Assembly: GCA_019114945.1 (NCBI GenBank)
Contig: DXEN01000087.1
Coordinates: 1-49,342, forward strand
DNA length: 49,342 nucleotides
Direction of reading: 5' to 3'
Source: Candidatus Parabacteroides intestinigallinarum
GTDB taxonomy: Bacteria > Bacteroidota > Bacteroidia > Bacteroidales > Tannerellaceae
Part shown: piece by piece, positions 1 to 8,913 of the stretch
Numbering within the stretch: the stretch's first letter is position 1
How the letters are laid out: every line of letters starts with the position of its first letter
The notes under the pieces: generated by a model
Database searches by the model: none
Seen by the model: only the letters and a program-made list of their open reading frames with translations
Told to the model about the DNA's origin: nothing
Translations under genes and position numbers: made by a program

Positions 1-1
1 C

Positions 2-76
2 AAGTACTCCGCGATGGAGGAACAAGCGGGAATGGTTATTAATAATAATGTTAATATTAGTAATAGGTTAAATTAA
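2..76 (+). CDS. C-terminal tail of an upstream gene (partial)
   Basis: Reading from base 2 gives about 24 codons ending at TAA 74-76, with an Asn-rich end. The other two forward frames also stop within the first 115 bases. A good terminator follows at 127-166, which supports a gene ending here. Too short to identify; it could also be non-coding. Confidence 0.35.
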   Translation, partial: KYSAMEEQAGMVINNNVNISNRLN

Positions 77-126
77 AGTACACGATCCATCTGCTCCGTG
101 AGGAGCGGAGGATTGGAAAGAACAAG

Positions 127-166
127 ATCCCTGTCGGGTTGCGTAATGCGTCCGGCGGGGATTTTT
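127..166 (+). terminator. Rho-independent terminator of the upstream gene
   Basis: Arms at 127-137 (ATCCCTGTCGG) and 152-162 (CCGGCGGGGAT) pair fully if two G-U pairs are allowed, with a 14-base loop and a run of five T after the stem. Confidence 0.6.
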
Positions 167-229
167 GACAATTAACAATTGACAATTGACAATTGATGAT
201 TGACAATTGACGATTTATGATTTATGAGT
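167..229. repeat. Heptanucleotide repeat, 9 units
   Basis: Nine consecutive 7-bp units, mostly GACAATT with variants GACGATT, GATGATT, AACAATT and TATGATT. The same heptamer family recurs around 25191, 27619 and 27736. The rest of the gap to 526 holds an inverted repeat (257-265 with 286-294, CGCAGATTT arms), imperfect repeats of ATCTGCGTT near 289-330, and the promoter of the export operon. Confidence 0.85.
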
Positions 230-476
230 CTGTGTATGGCATGCAGACGACGCAGGCGCAGATTTATTTAATTATAAATCAATAAAAATCTGCGTTCATC
301 CGCTCAATCTGTGTTTTCTGCGTGCTTTTCCGCAATTTGACACATCCACCCGATTTCCATGCTCTCTCGTGTCATTCGTATGCCAATACCTAATTTGAAC
401 TATAGAAAGGAGGTGGCTTATTGTATTAATTCAATTTTATATTCGTTTTAAACCTATACTTTCGCGATGTATTTCT

Positions 477-484
477 TACTTTTG
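477..484 (+). promoter_or_regulatory. Candidate Bacteroidetes -7 box of the first export operon
   Basis: TACTTTTG fits the TAnnTTTG consensus and lies 43 bases before the start codon. A second candidate, TACTTTCG, is at 457-464. No clear TTTG -33 box is visible at the expected spacing, so the exact start of transcription is open. Confidence 0.45.
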
Positions 485-526
485 TAGGGAAAGGAATGGA
501 GATATAAATAGGATAGGTAAAACGTT

Positions 527-1933
527 ATGAAGATGAGACGAACGATCTTTCTATGGATGCTGGCGATGCTCGCTTTTCACGCGGCGGGCCAGCGGGCGTT
601 GACGTTGGAGGAGTGCCGGCAATTGGCGATCCAGAACAATAAGGAGCTACGTATCTCGGCGGAGAAAATCCGCATGGCGGATAACGAGAAAAAGGCCGCT
701 TTCACGCAATACTTCCCTAAGCTATCGGCGAGTGGCGCCTATCTGTGGAACCAGAAGGACTTGAACCTGCTGGATATGGGAGCGTTGACATCCTCGCTCG
801 CCTCCTCGCTGGGCGGCTTGGCGGAATTGCCCGCCATCCAGCAACTGATGGGCGGGGTTAACGACTTGCAACACATTGACGTGCAAAACATTTGGGTAGG
901 AAACGTCTCGTTGGTGCAGCCCGTATTCATGGGAGGGAAGATTATCACTTATAATCAAATCCAGAAATACGCCAAGCAATTGGCCGCATCCTTGAACGAT
1001 ACCCAGCTGCAGGAGGTGATTTACCAGACGGATAAGAGTTATTGGCAAGTGATATCGCTGGTGAATAAGAAGAAGCTGGCGGACGCGTACGTGGATTTGC
1101 TCCGGAAGATGGACGCGGATATGACCGCCCTGATACAAGAGGGGCTCGCGACCGAGGCGGAAGGACTCTCCGTGAAAGTGAAGCTGAACGAGGCGGAGAT
1201 GGCCCAGACGAAGGTGGAGAATGGTTTGGCGCTGTCGCGTATGCTGCTGGCGCGGATTTGCGGATTGCCCTTGGAGGACGATATCGCCCTGGCGGACGAG
1301 CCTTTGGACGATTTCCCGGAGGCGAGTGGGCAAACCCTCGCCGACCTGAACGAGGCGTTTATGAACCGGAGCGAGTTGAGGAGCTTGGATCTGGCGAAGA
1401 AAATCTATCAAGGAAAAGAGCGCGTCGTATTGGCGGATTTGTTGCCCAACGTAGCGTTGTCGGTGAATTATTTCGTAACGAACCCCAATGTGTTCAATGG
1501 ATTCAAGAATGATTTCGCTGGGATGTTCAACGTGGGCGTGATGGTGCGTGTGCCGCTCTCGGCTTGGTGGGAGGGTACCTATAAGCGCAACGCCGCCCGC
1601 GCGGAGACCCGCATCAAGGAGTTGGAATGGATGGATGCCCGCGAGAAGATCGAGTTGCAGGTGAACCAATCGGTCTATCAAGTGAACGAGGCGGGGAAAA
1701 GACTCATCGCCTCCTCCCGGAATATGGAGAACGCGGAGGAGAACTTGCGCCGGGCGAACCTGGGCTTCGAGGAGGGTGTCATTCCCGCCTTGAACCTGAT
1801 GGAGGCGCAGACCGCCTGGTTGTCCGCCCGCTCCGAGCTGATCGACGCGCAGATCGAGGTGAAGCTGACCAAGGTATATCTGGATAAGGCATTGGGACGG
1901 TTATCCCATCCGGATAGTAAAGAGAGGCAATAG
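527..1933 (+). CDS. TolC-family outer-membrane efflux protein
   Basis: Outer-membrane channel of a tripartite export system; forms a trimeric barrel and periplasmic tunnel. The 468-residue product starts with a signal peptide (about 1-22, cleaved after AAGQ) and then the usual opening of OEP domains (LTLEECRQLAIQNN). Two OEP repeats are expected at roughly 25-245 and 265-460, rich in Ala/Glu/Leu helices. It is the first gene of an operon with a HlyD adaptor (30-base gap) and two ABC-2 permeases. The substrate cannot be told from sequence. Family length is normal and the frame is intact. Confidence 0.93.
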   Translation: MKMRRTIFLWMLAMLAFHAAGQRALTLEECRQLAIQNNKELRISAEKIRMADNEKKAAFTQYFPKLSASGAYLWNQKDLNLLDMGALTSSLASSLGGLAELPAIQQLMGGVNDLQHIDVQNIWVGNVSLVQPVFMGGKIITYNQIQKYAKQLAASLNDTQLQEVIYQTDKSYWQVISLVNKKKLADAYVDLLRKMDADMTALIQEGLATEAEGLSVKVKLNEAEMAQTKVENGLALSRMLLARICGLPLEDDIALADEPLDDFPEASGQTLADLNEAFMNRSELRSLDLAKKIYQGKERVVLADLLPNVALSVNYFVTNPNVFNGFKNDFAGMFNVGVMVRVPLSAWWEGTYKRNAARAETRIKELEWMDAREKIELQVNQSVYQVNEAGKRLIASSRNMENAEENLRRANLGFEEGVIPALNLMEAQTAWLSARSELIDAQIEVKLTKVYLDKALGRLSHPDSKERQ

Positions 1934-1963
1934 AAAGTAATAACAGCATAAAATCGATAAAAG

Positions 1964-2977
1964 ATGGACGAGCAAAAGAAATTTTCGATGAATAACATGA
2001 TGCTGGCCTTCATCGCGGTATTGGTAGTGGTCGGGCTGGTCGCGCTGGCGGGCTTTTTCCTGCTGACCCCGCCCGACGATATCATCATGGGGCAAGCGGA
2101 GGCGACAGAGGTGCGTATATCGGGAAAGGTGCCGGGGCGTATCCTTTCTTATCGCTTTGGCGAGGGTGACCGCGTGAAGGCGGGCGATACGCTGGTGTTC
2201 CTGGATACGCCGGAGGTGATGGCGAAGCTGAGGCAGGCTGAGGCCGCGCGTGCCGCCGCCGAGGCGCAGAACGCGAAGGCCCTAAAAGGGGCGCGCGAGC
2301 AAGAGATAGCCGCCGCTTTCGAGATGTGGCAGAAAGCCCAGGCGGGACTGACAATCGCCGAGAAATCGTTCAACCGTGTACGGAACCTGTACGAGAAGGG
2401 GGTCGTTTCCGCCCAGAAGAAGGATGAGGCCGAGGCCAATTACAACGCGATGGTCGCCACGGAGAAGGCCGCCCGCTCGCAATATGAGATGGCGAAAGAG
2501 GGCGCCCGGAAAGAGGACAAGGCCGCTACCGCCGCCATGGTGGAGCGTGCGCAAGGAGCGATCGCCGAGGTCGAGTCGTACGTCGAGGAACGCGCTCTGC
2601 TCTCGCCGATAGACGGGGAGGTGACCGAGCGTTTCCCGGAGGTCGGCGAGCTGGTGGGTACGGGTGCGCCCATCATGCACATCGCGGACCTGACGGATAT
2701 GTGGGTAACCTTTAGCATTCGCGAGGATTTGCTGAAAGATATCCGGATAGGCTCGGAGGTGAACGCTTTTATCCCCGCGTTGGGCGACCAGCCGGTACGC
2801 CTGAAGGTTTATTATATGAAGGATATGGGTACCTACGCCGCATGGAAAGCGACCAAGACGAACGGACAATACGACTCCAAGACGTTCGAGGTACGTGCCC
2901 GTCCCATAGAGAAAGTGGCCGACCTTCGTCCGGGTATGTCCGTTATCTTAAAGAAAAAAGGTAAGGAGATCTTATGA
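1964..2977 (+). CDS. HlyD-family membrane fusion protein
   Basis: Periplasmic adaptor linking inner-membrane permease and TolC channel. The 337-residue protein has an N-terminal anchor helix (about 11-34), a split biotinyl-lipoyl domain (first half about 47-80), a long Ala/Glu/Lys-rich coiled-coil hairpin (about 80-195) and a C-terminal beta-barrel domain containing the ALLSPIDGEVTERF segment typical of these adaptors. The stop overlaps the next gene by four bases (ATGA), so translation is probably coupled. It resembles YhiI/EmrA-type adaptors found with ABC-2 permeases. Confidence 0.93.
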   Translation: MDEQKKFSMNNMMLAFIAVLVVVGLVALAGFFLLTPPDDIIMGQAEATEVRISGKVPGRILSYRFGEGDRVKAGDTLVFLDTPEVMAKLRQAEAARAAAEAQNAKALKGAREQEIAAAFEMWQKAQAGLTIAEKSFNRVRNLYEKGVVSAQKKDEAEANYNAMVATEKAARSQYEMAKEGARKEDKAATAAMVERAQGAIAEVESYVEERALLSPIDGEVTERFPEVGELVGTGAPIMHIADLTDMWVTFSIREDLLKDIRIGSEVNAFIPALGDQPVRLKVYYMKDMGTYAAWKATKTNGQYDSKTFEVRARPIEKVADLRPGMSVILKKKGKEIL

Positions 2978-4152
2978 CCGGGCCGGCATGCGTACATAGA
3001 ATCGGGCGGATTATGAAACGGGAAGCGCGGCGGATGTTCTCCCAGCCGCTTTACCTTTTCTGTATGCTGTTCGCTCCCGCGATCAGCATCCTCTTCTTTG
3101 TCTCCTTGATGAACGAGGGGTTGCCTACCGATTTGCCGATCGCCGTGGTGGATATGGATAACTCGGCTACATCGCGTAACCTGATTCGGCAATTGGACGC
3201 TTTTGAGCAGACCGAGGTGTACCTGAAGACCGCCTCGTTCGCGGAAGCCCGCCGGGAGATGCAGAAGGGAACCGTTTACGGCATCTTTTACATCCCCCCG
3301 TCGTTCGCCGCGGATGCCACGTCGGGCAAGCAACCCCGTTTGTCTTTCTATACGAATGGAGGGTACCTGATAGCCGCCTCGTTGCTCTTCCGGGATATGA
3401 AGACGATGTCGGTACTGGCGGGAGCCGCCGTCGGCCTGGAAACCGGTCTGGCGAAGGGATATACGGAGGACCAGATCATGAGCCAGCTGCAACCGATCGT
3501 GATCGATACGCATCCGTTGGGCAATCCGTGGTTGAACTACTCGGTGTATCTGAATAATACCTTGTTGCCGGGCATCCTGCAATTGATGATATTCTTGGTA
3601 ACCGTGTTCAGCATCGGCACGGAGATCAAGTACGCGACCGCCCGGGAATGGCTGGCTTTGGGAAGAGGCTCGCTCACGGTGAGCTTGTTGGGTAAGCTAT
3701 TGCCCCAAACGCTTGTTTTCACGCTCGTGGGATTTATGTGTGCCGCGGTGTTGTATGGGCTGCAGGCTTTCCCGCTACAAAGCGGATGGGGGCCGATGCT
3801 ATTGGCGATCTTCCTGTTGGTCATCGCCTCGCAAGCGGTGGGCGTGTTCATGATCGGTGTCTTGCCGACGCTTCGCCTGGGCTTGAGTTTCGCCAGCCTG
3901 TTCGGGATGATCTCTTTCTCGATCGTGGGATTCTCCTTCCCGGTACAGGGGATGGACCCTACCTTGCAGGCGCTCGCCACGTTGTTCCCGTTGCGTCATT
4001 ATTTCTTGATATACGTAGACCAGGCGCTGAACGGACGGGCGTTGCTGTATTCGATTGGCGAGTACGGGTGGTTGTTGTGCTTCCTGGTCCTTCCGTTCCT
4101 GATCGGACGGAATTTGAAAGGAGCCTTACGGGACTTCAAGTATATACCTTAA
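2974..4152 (+). CDS. ABC-2 type transporter permease (first of two)
   Basis: Integral membrane subunit of the export system, 392 residues, with the PF12698-like plan: one helix near the N terminus (about 25-45), a large extracytoplasmic region (about 45-190) and a C-terminal block of about five helices (200-380). The start at 2974 overlaps the preceding stop; an internal ATG at 3013 (MKREARRMF) is a reasonable alternative. No ATP-binding subunit is encoded in this operon, so the permease either uses an ATPase made elsewhere or works in an unusual way. Confidence 0.9.
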   Translation: MTGPACVHRIGRIMKREARRMFSQPLYLFCMLFAPAISILFFVSLMNEGLPTDLPIAVVDMDNSATSRNLIRQLDAFEQTEVYLKTASFAEARREMQKGTVYGIFYIPPSFAADATSGKQPRLSFYTNGGYLIAASLLFRDMKTMSVLAGAAVGLETGLAKGYTEDQIMSQLQPIVIDTHPLGNPWLNYSVYLNNTLLPGILQLMIFLVTVFSIGTEIKYATAREWLALGRGSLTVSLLGKLLPQTLVFTLVGFMCAAVLYGLQAFPLQSGWGPMLLAIFLLVIASQAVGVFMIGVLPTLRLGLSFASLFGMISFSIVGFSFPVQGMDPTLQALATLFPLRHYFLIYVDQALNGRALLYSIGEYGWLLCFLVLPFLIGRNLKGALRDFKYIP

Positions 4153-4164
4153 AAACATTCGGCG

Positions 4165-5448
4165 ATGAAAAGAGAATATCGTTTTCGATATATGGTGCTG
4201 GAGGGTATCCGGGATTTGTTCTATATCTGGAAAGATGAGATGCGAAACGTGTTCAAGGACGCGGGCGTGGTGATTTTCTTTTTCCTGGTACCGCTCGCTT
4301 ACCCCGTATTGTACGCGTTTATCTATAATAACGAGGTAGTGCATGAGGCCCGATTGGTGGTCGTGGATCCCTGCGACTCGTACCTGAGCCGGGAATTCAC
4401 GCGGAGGGTCGACGCTACGGCGGATGTGCGTGTCGTACGGGTTTGCACGGATATGGCGGAAGCGAAAAGGATGGTAGACGAGAAGCGGGCGTATGGCATC
4501 TTGTCGTTCCCGGAGGATTTCAGCCGCTCGCTGCATACGGGGCGGCAAGCCACGGTATCGCTGTATTGCGACATGAGCTCGTTGCTCTTTTACAAAGCGT
4601 TCCTGTTATCGGCCACGGAGGTTTCCCTGGAAATGGGGAAAGAGCTCCGGGCGCGTACCTCCCCTTCCTCGACGGAGGAGATGGAGCGGATCGCGGTCGA
4701 CCCGATTCCGTATGAATCCGTGAACCTGTTCAATACCCAGAATGGGTTCGCCAGTTTCCTGGTGCCTGCCATCCTGATGTTGGTATTGCAACAGACCTTG
4801 ATTTTAGGTATAGGGATGCTGGGCGGAACGGTGCGCGAGAAGAATCGCTTCCATGGATTGGTGCCTATAAACGCCCGTTTCAAGGGGACGTTGCGGATTG
4901 TCTTCGGGAAATCCTTGGCCTATATCGTGTTATATGCGTTCGTCAGCATTTGGGTATTGGCGATTGTCCCGCGGTTGTTCTCCCTGCCCCAGATTGGCGA
5001 CCCGCGTGTGATCGCGTTGTTCTTGTTGCCCTATTTATTCGCCTGCATCTTCCTGTCGATGACCCTATCGGGGTTCATGCGAAGCCGCGAGTCGCCGATG
5101 CTGGTATTCGTGTTCACCTCGGTCATCCTGTTATTTATGTCGGGAGTCTCGTGGCCGGAGGCGGCGGTCCCTCCTTTTTGGAAAGCGATGTCGTACCTGT
5201 TCCCCTCCACGCCGGGTATCCAGGGATTCATTCGCATAAACACCTGTGGGGCAACGTTGAACGAGGTATCCACGCCTTATCGGGTGTTGTGGATCCAAGC
5301 GGGCGTTTATTTTATCGCCACCTGCTTGATCTATCGTTATCAGATTATTCGCGGTCGCCGATTGTTGATAAAACGGCACCGTGAGCTAAAACGGAGGCGT
5401 ATGTCGCGGTTAAAAACAAAGAGTAACGATGTTATTCATAGAATTTAA
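4165..5448 (+). CDS. ABC-2 type transporter permease (second of two)
   Basis: A 427-residue paralogue of the preceding gene with the same arrangement: helix at about 33-52, extracytoplasmic domain to about 190, then a helix-rich C-terminal half. It begins 12 bases after the first permease and ends the operon; the C-terminal tail is very basic (RRRLLIKRHRELKRRRMSR) and should lie in the cytoplasm. The pair probably forms a heterodimeric channel with the upstream HlyD and TolC proteins. No terminator is obvious before the next promoter. Confidence 0.9.
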   Translation: MKREYRFRYMVLEGIRDLFYIWKDEMRNVFKDAGVVIFFFLVPLAYPVLYAFIYNNEVVHEARLVVVDPCDSYLSREFTRRVDATADVRVVRVCTDMAEAKRMVDEKRAYGILSFPEDFSRSLHTGRQATVSLYCDMSSLLFYKAFLLSATEVSLEMGKELRARTSPSSTEEMERIAVDPIPYESVNLFNTQNGFASFLVPAILMLVLQQTLILGIGMLGGTVREKNRFHGLVPINARFKGTLRIVFGKSLAYIVLYAFVSIWVLAIVPRLFSLPQIGDPRVIALFLLPYLFACIFLSMTLSGFMRSRESPMLVFVFTSVILLFMSGVSWPEAAVPPFWKAMSYLFPSTPGIQGFIRINTCGATLNEVSTPYRVLWIQAGVYFIATCLIYRYQIIRGRRLLIKRHRELKRRRMSRLKTKSNDVIHRI

Positions 5449-5482
5449 CTCTATAAGCACCGCAAAGCTTGGAATATAGTCT

Positions 5483-5490
5483 TACTTTTG
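5483..5490 (+). promoter_or_regulatory. Bacteroidetes -7 box (TACTTTTG)
   Basis: Matches TAnnTTTG exactly, 36 bases before the ATG at 5527. The TTG at 5488, a possible start in the same frame, lies inside this box, which argues against it being the start codon. Confidence 0.55.
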
Positions 5491-5526
5491 CGAAAAAGTA
5501 TCAATAAGACTATAAAAGTAGCTATT

Positions 5527-6441
5527 ATGCAGAACAGACGGAATTTTTTAAAGCAAGCTTCACTTTTGCTTGCGGGTGGTTTGGTAGCTCCGCAAATCTT
5601 ATCTTCTTGCGGAGGAAAGAGCGCGTCGAACGGCGCGGTAGCGGAAGCCGCGGGCGAGGCCGCTAAGAAACACATCGGCCTTCAATTGTATTCCTTGCGG
5701 GACGATATCAACGACTTGGGTATCCAGAAGGTATTGGAGATCGTATCGAAGATGGGGTACGTGAATCTGGAGACCGCCGGTTATAGCGACGATGGCAAGA
5801 TCTACGGCGTAGACCCGGCCGAGTTCAAGAAGATGTGCAACGACTTGGGTATGCGGGCCACTAGCGCGCACCTCTCTCATTTCCTGGGCGACGATATGAA
5901 CAAGGATTTGGTTTGGTGGAACAACGCGATCGAGGCGCATAAGAAAGCGGGCATGAAGTATATGGTGATGCCGGTTTCCCCGATCAACGAGAAAGCCTCG
6001 CTGGACGACTTGAAGCGTTATTTCGGCGATTATTTCTATCAGATAGGCTTGGCGGCCGCGGGCGCGGGCATCAAGTTCGGTTATCATAACCACGATTATG
6101 AGTTCAAGCAAATCGACGGTAAGTTGATTTACGACCAGATGTTGGAATACTCAAGCCCGGATCACATCTTCTTCGAGATGGATGTATATTGGGTAAAACG
6201 AGGCGGCCAGGATCCGGTAGAGTACTTGAAGAAATACCCGAAACGCTTCCCGGTTCTCCACATCAAGGACGAGACGGCTATCGGCGCGAGCGGTACGATC
6301 GACTTCAAGCCCATCTTCGACCAGGCTTACGCGAACGGCATGAAGGATTGGTACGTAGAGGTAGAGCGTTACGACGGCACGCCGCAGGAGGATGTACAGA
6401 AGAGCTACGATTTCTTGAGCAACGCCGCTTTCGTGAAATAA
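5527..6441 (+). CDS. Sugar phosphate isomerase/epimerase-like TIM-barrel protein, exported
   Basis: A 304-residue xylose-isomerase-like TIM barrel (AP_endonuc_2 family). The N terminus has a twin-arginine motif (NRRNFLK), a hydrophobic stretch and a lipobox-like LSSC, so it is likely exported by Tat and lipid-anchored. Probable metal-site segments are visible in order: YHNHDYEF, FEMDVYW, LHIKDE and WYVEVERYDG. Members of this family act on sugars or inositols; the substrate here is unknown. The ATG at 5527 is chosen because the signal peptide begins there; the upstream extension to 5488 would start inside the promoter. It is monocistronic and ends in a bidirectional terminator. Confidence 0.88.
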   Translation: MQNRRNFLKQASLLLAGGLVAPQILSSCGGKSASNGAVAEAAGEAAKKHIGLQLYSLRDDINDLGIQKVLEIVSKMGYVNLETAGYSDDGKIYGVDPAEFKKMCNDLGMRATSAHLSHFLGDDMNKDLVWWNNAIEAHKKAGMKYMVMPVSPINEKASLDDLKRYFGDYFYQIGLAAAGAGIKFGYHNHDYEFKQIDGKLIYDQMLEYSSPDHIFFEMDVYWVKRGGQDPVEYLKKYPKRFPVLHIKDETAIGASGTIDFKPIFDQAYANGMKDWYVEVERYDGTPQEDVQKSYDFLSNAAFVK

Positions 6442-6466
6442 TAGCGCACGCGAAAAGTATATATGA

Positions 6467-6497
6467 GAAAGGCTCCGGAAATTCCGGAGCCTTTCTT
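6467..6497. terminator. Bidirectional terminator
   Basis: A 14-bp perfect stem (GAAAGGCTCCGGAA at 6467-6480 with TTCCGGAGCCTTTC at 6482-6495) lies between the convergent isomerase-like gene and rprY. T-rich sequence follows on the plus strand and AT-rich sequence on the minus. Confidence 0.8.
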
Positions 6498-6512
6498 ATG
6501 ATTGGCCTCTTT

Positions 6513-7244
6513 CTACAGGTTTACGACACCCTCCTCGCGGGCCTGCTCCTCGCCCGAGGGCGTAATCAGCTTGTAACCCTTTCCATGGATATTGATGATC
6601 TCGATACCCGGATCGTCGCGCAATAACTTACGCAATTTCGTGATATATACGTCCATGCTGCGGGCGTTGAAATAGTTGTCGTCCACCCAGATCGTCTTCA
6701 GCGCGTAGTTGCGCTCCAGGATCTCGTTGGCGTGCGCGCACAAAAGGCTCAGCAATTCGCACTCCTTCGTGGTCAGCTTCGTCACCTTCTCGCCGATGGT
6801 CAAGGTCTGTTTCTGGGTATCGAACAAGAAATTACCCAGCTTGTAGAAAGGAATATCCTTCATCTTCTTCCCTTTCACGCGGCGAAGGATCGCCTCGATA
6901 CGGAGCAACAACTCTTCCATGCTGAACGGTTTGGTCAGGTAATCGTCCGCGCCGATCTTGAATCCCTCCAACACATCTTCCTTCATGGTCTTGGCCGTCA
7001 GGAAGATGATAGGAATCTCCGGATTAATCGAGCGGATTTCTTGCGCCAAGGTGAATCCGTCTTTCTTCGGCATCATTACGTCCAATACGCAAAGGTCGTA
7101 TTTCCCTTTCGTGAAACCTTTGTAGCCAGCCTCTCCATCGGAGAACAGATCCGTCACATACCCTTTCGCTTGTAAGTATTCTCTTAAAAGCATTCCTAAA
7201 TTCTCGTCATCTTCGCAAAAGAAGATCTTCAGTTTTTCTTCCAT
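6513..7244 (-). CDS. rprY: OmpR-family response regulator RprY
   Basis: A 243-residue two-component regulator. The receiver domain (about 6-120) has the acidic pair E11/D12, phosphoacceptor D55 in VLDVMMPKKDG, T83 and K105 (LTKPF). A winged-helix DNA-binding domain follows (about 140-232). The sequence strongly resembles RprY of Bacteroides species. It is encoded directly after its sensor kinase with a two-base gap, so the pair is translated together. A short acidic tail follows the DNA-binding domain. Targets in the window cannot be inferred. Confidence 0.9.
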   Translation of the reverse strand: MEEKLKIFFCEDDENLGMLLREYLQAKGYVTDLFSDGEAGYKGFTKGKYDLCVLDVMMPKKDGFTLAQEIRSINPEIPIIFLTAKTMKEDVLEGFKIGADDYLTKPFSMEELLLRIEAILRRVKGKKMKDIPFYKLGNFLFDTQKQTLTIGEKVTKLTTKECELLSLLCAHANEILERNYALKTIWVDDNYFNARSMDVYITKLRKLLRDDPGIEIINIHGKGYKLITPSGEEQAREEGVVNL

Positions 7245-7246
7245 AA

Positions 7247-8812
7247 TTAACTTTTTATAAGAGGTAAAGTAATAATAAATTTCGTCCCGATATTCCCGGC
7301 CCCATTCTCGGCACGGATCGTGCCTTTATGGTCCTCGATAATCTTACGCACATAGGCGAGGCCCAATCCGAACCCTTTCACGTCGTGCACGTTGCCTGTC
7401 GGCACACGGAAGAAACGGTCGAACACTTTCTTCAAATATTCTTTCTTGATACCGATGCCATTGTCCTCCACGGAGATTTGCAGCTTCCCGTTCTCGTTCC
7501 ACGTGCGGGCCATCAGCGTGAGGGGCACCTCCGGGCGGCGGTATTTCACCGCGTTGTCCATCAGGTTGAACAATACGTTGGTGATGTGCATCTCGTCGGC
7601 GTAAATCACCGATTCCGTCGCTTGCAGGTCGATATCCATCGTGCCCCCGTATTTCTCTACTTTCAGCACGAACGTATTCGCCACGTTGGCCACCAGGTCG
7701 TTCGCGTCGATCTCCTTCAGCTTGAGCGCCGCCTTCTGACGCTCGAATAGCGACATCTGCAGCACTTTCTCCACCAGGAAGCCCAGCCGTTTCGTCTCGT
7801 CGTTGATGACGCCTGAGATATGCTTGAACACGTCCGGGCTCTTGGTGATATCCGAATCCTTCAGCATCTGCGCGGCGAGCGAGATGGTGGAGACCGGTGT
7901 CTTCAGCTCGTGTGTCATGTTGTTGATAAAATCGTTCTTCATCTCCGATAGTTTCTTCTGGCGGAACACGATATAAATCGAGAATATAAACGTGCAAAGC
8001 AAGATGGCCGAGAAGATGACCGATGGCACGATGAAGGTGACCGAGCTGGAGATATAATCCCCCTTCGTCGGGAAATAGACCCGTAGGTAATTCAATTTCG
8101 AGGGCGGGTCGTTCGGGAACAGCACTTGGGTGATCACGTCGGAGGCGATGGGTTGTTTCTGGATCTCCCCGCTCTGGTACACCACGTTGCCGTCCTTGTT
8201 GATCACCGAGAAGACAAACGGCAGGTTCAGGCCGTTGTTGATGAACTCCGTCTTCAGGTAGTTGTTCAGCTTCTTGAAGTCGACGCGCTCCTCGATAGGC
8301 TTCAGGTTCGCCGTATACAATATATTATAGATCACCTCCTCGATGAGTCCTCCTTGGTACTGGTACCTCCGTTTCAAGGTCTTTTGCAGGTCCTTGGAGG
8401 TGTTGATAATGCTATTGGTGGCCCGGCGGGTCGAGGAGAGCGACGAGAGCGGCTCCACCTTGCGCGCGCTGAAGCCGCGCATCTCGATATGCCCCACGGT
8501 GGTCCCGTTCGAGTCCTGGATGTGCAGCTGGTATTGCTCCTGGCTGATCACGTCGCCTAGGCTCTTCACGTCCGGAGCGTTCTGGTACATGAAGTTGGTC
8601 TCGTCGCGGTTGATGTCTTCCTCCAGGTATTTGCGCGTCTCATCCAACTCTAAGTTCTTCGATACTTGGCGCAGGCTCCGCTTCACGGTCTCGTTGAACT
8701 GCTCGCTGCGTGTCTTAAGTATAATGCTCACGTAGTTCACCTGCAGGTATAATAACCCTGCGAAGGCGAACGCCATTACGGCCGCGAGCAACCAAATCGT
8801 AGACTTCCTCAT
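7247..8812 (-). CDS. rprX: Sensor histidine kinase RprX
   Basis: A 521-residue membrane kinase partner of RprY. Two membrane helices (about 5-31 and 257-283) enclose a periplasmic sensor domain of about 225 residues. The catalytic part has the H-box (MTHELKTP, phospho-His 301), N-box (FNLMDNAVKY, N420), G1 (DNGIG, 450-454) and G2 (GFGLGLA, 480-486). All key residues are present. It heads a two-gene operon with rprY. The signal sensed is not evident from the periplasmic sequence. Confidence 0.9.
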   Translation of the reverse strand: MRKSTIWLLAAVMAFAFAGLLYLQVNYVSIILKTRSEQFNETVKRSLRQVSKNLELDETRKYLEEDINRDETNFMYQNAPDVKSLGDVISQEQYQLHIQDSNGTTVGHIEMRGFSARKVEPLSSLSSTRRATNSIINTSKDLQKTLKRRYQYQGGLIEEVIYNILYTANLKPIEERVDFKKLNNYLKTEFINNGLNLPFVFSVINKDGNVVYQSGEIQKQPIASDVITQVLFPNDPPSKLNYLRVYFPTKGDYISSSVTFIVPSVIFSAILLCTFIFSIYIVFRQKKLSEMKNDFINNMTHELKTPVSTISLAAQMLKDSDITKSPDVFKHISGVINDETKRLGFLVEKVLQMSLFERQKAALKLKEIDANDLVANVANTFVLKVEKYGGTMDIDLQATESVIYADEMHITNVLFNLMDNAVKYRRPEVPLTLMARTWNENGKLQISVEDNGIGIKKEYLKKVFDRFFRVPTGNVHDVKGFGLGLAYVRKIIEDHKGTIRAENGAGNIGTKFIITLPLIKS

Positions 8813-8913
8813 ATCTCTAATTCCCTTCTGCTATTATAACGGCAAATAACGCACATATTGTTTTAATATTCACGCAAAAAAAGTAAAAATAGATTCGTGA
8901 TGTGTTAATAATA

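Noticed and set aside
5488-5526. Upstream TTG start for the isomerase-like gene
   Set aside because: The codon lies within the TACTTTTG promoter box and the signal peptide starts at ATG 5527.
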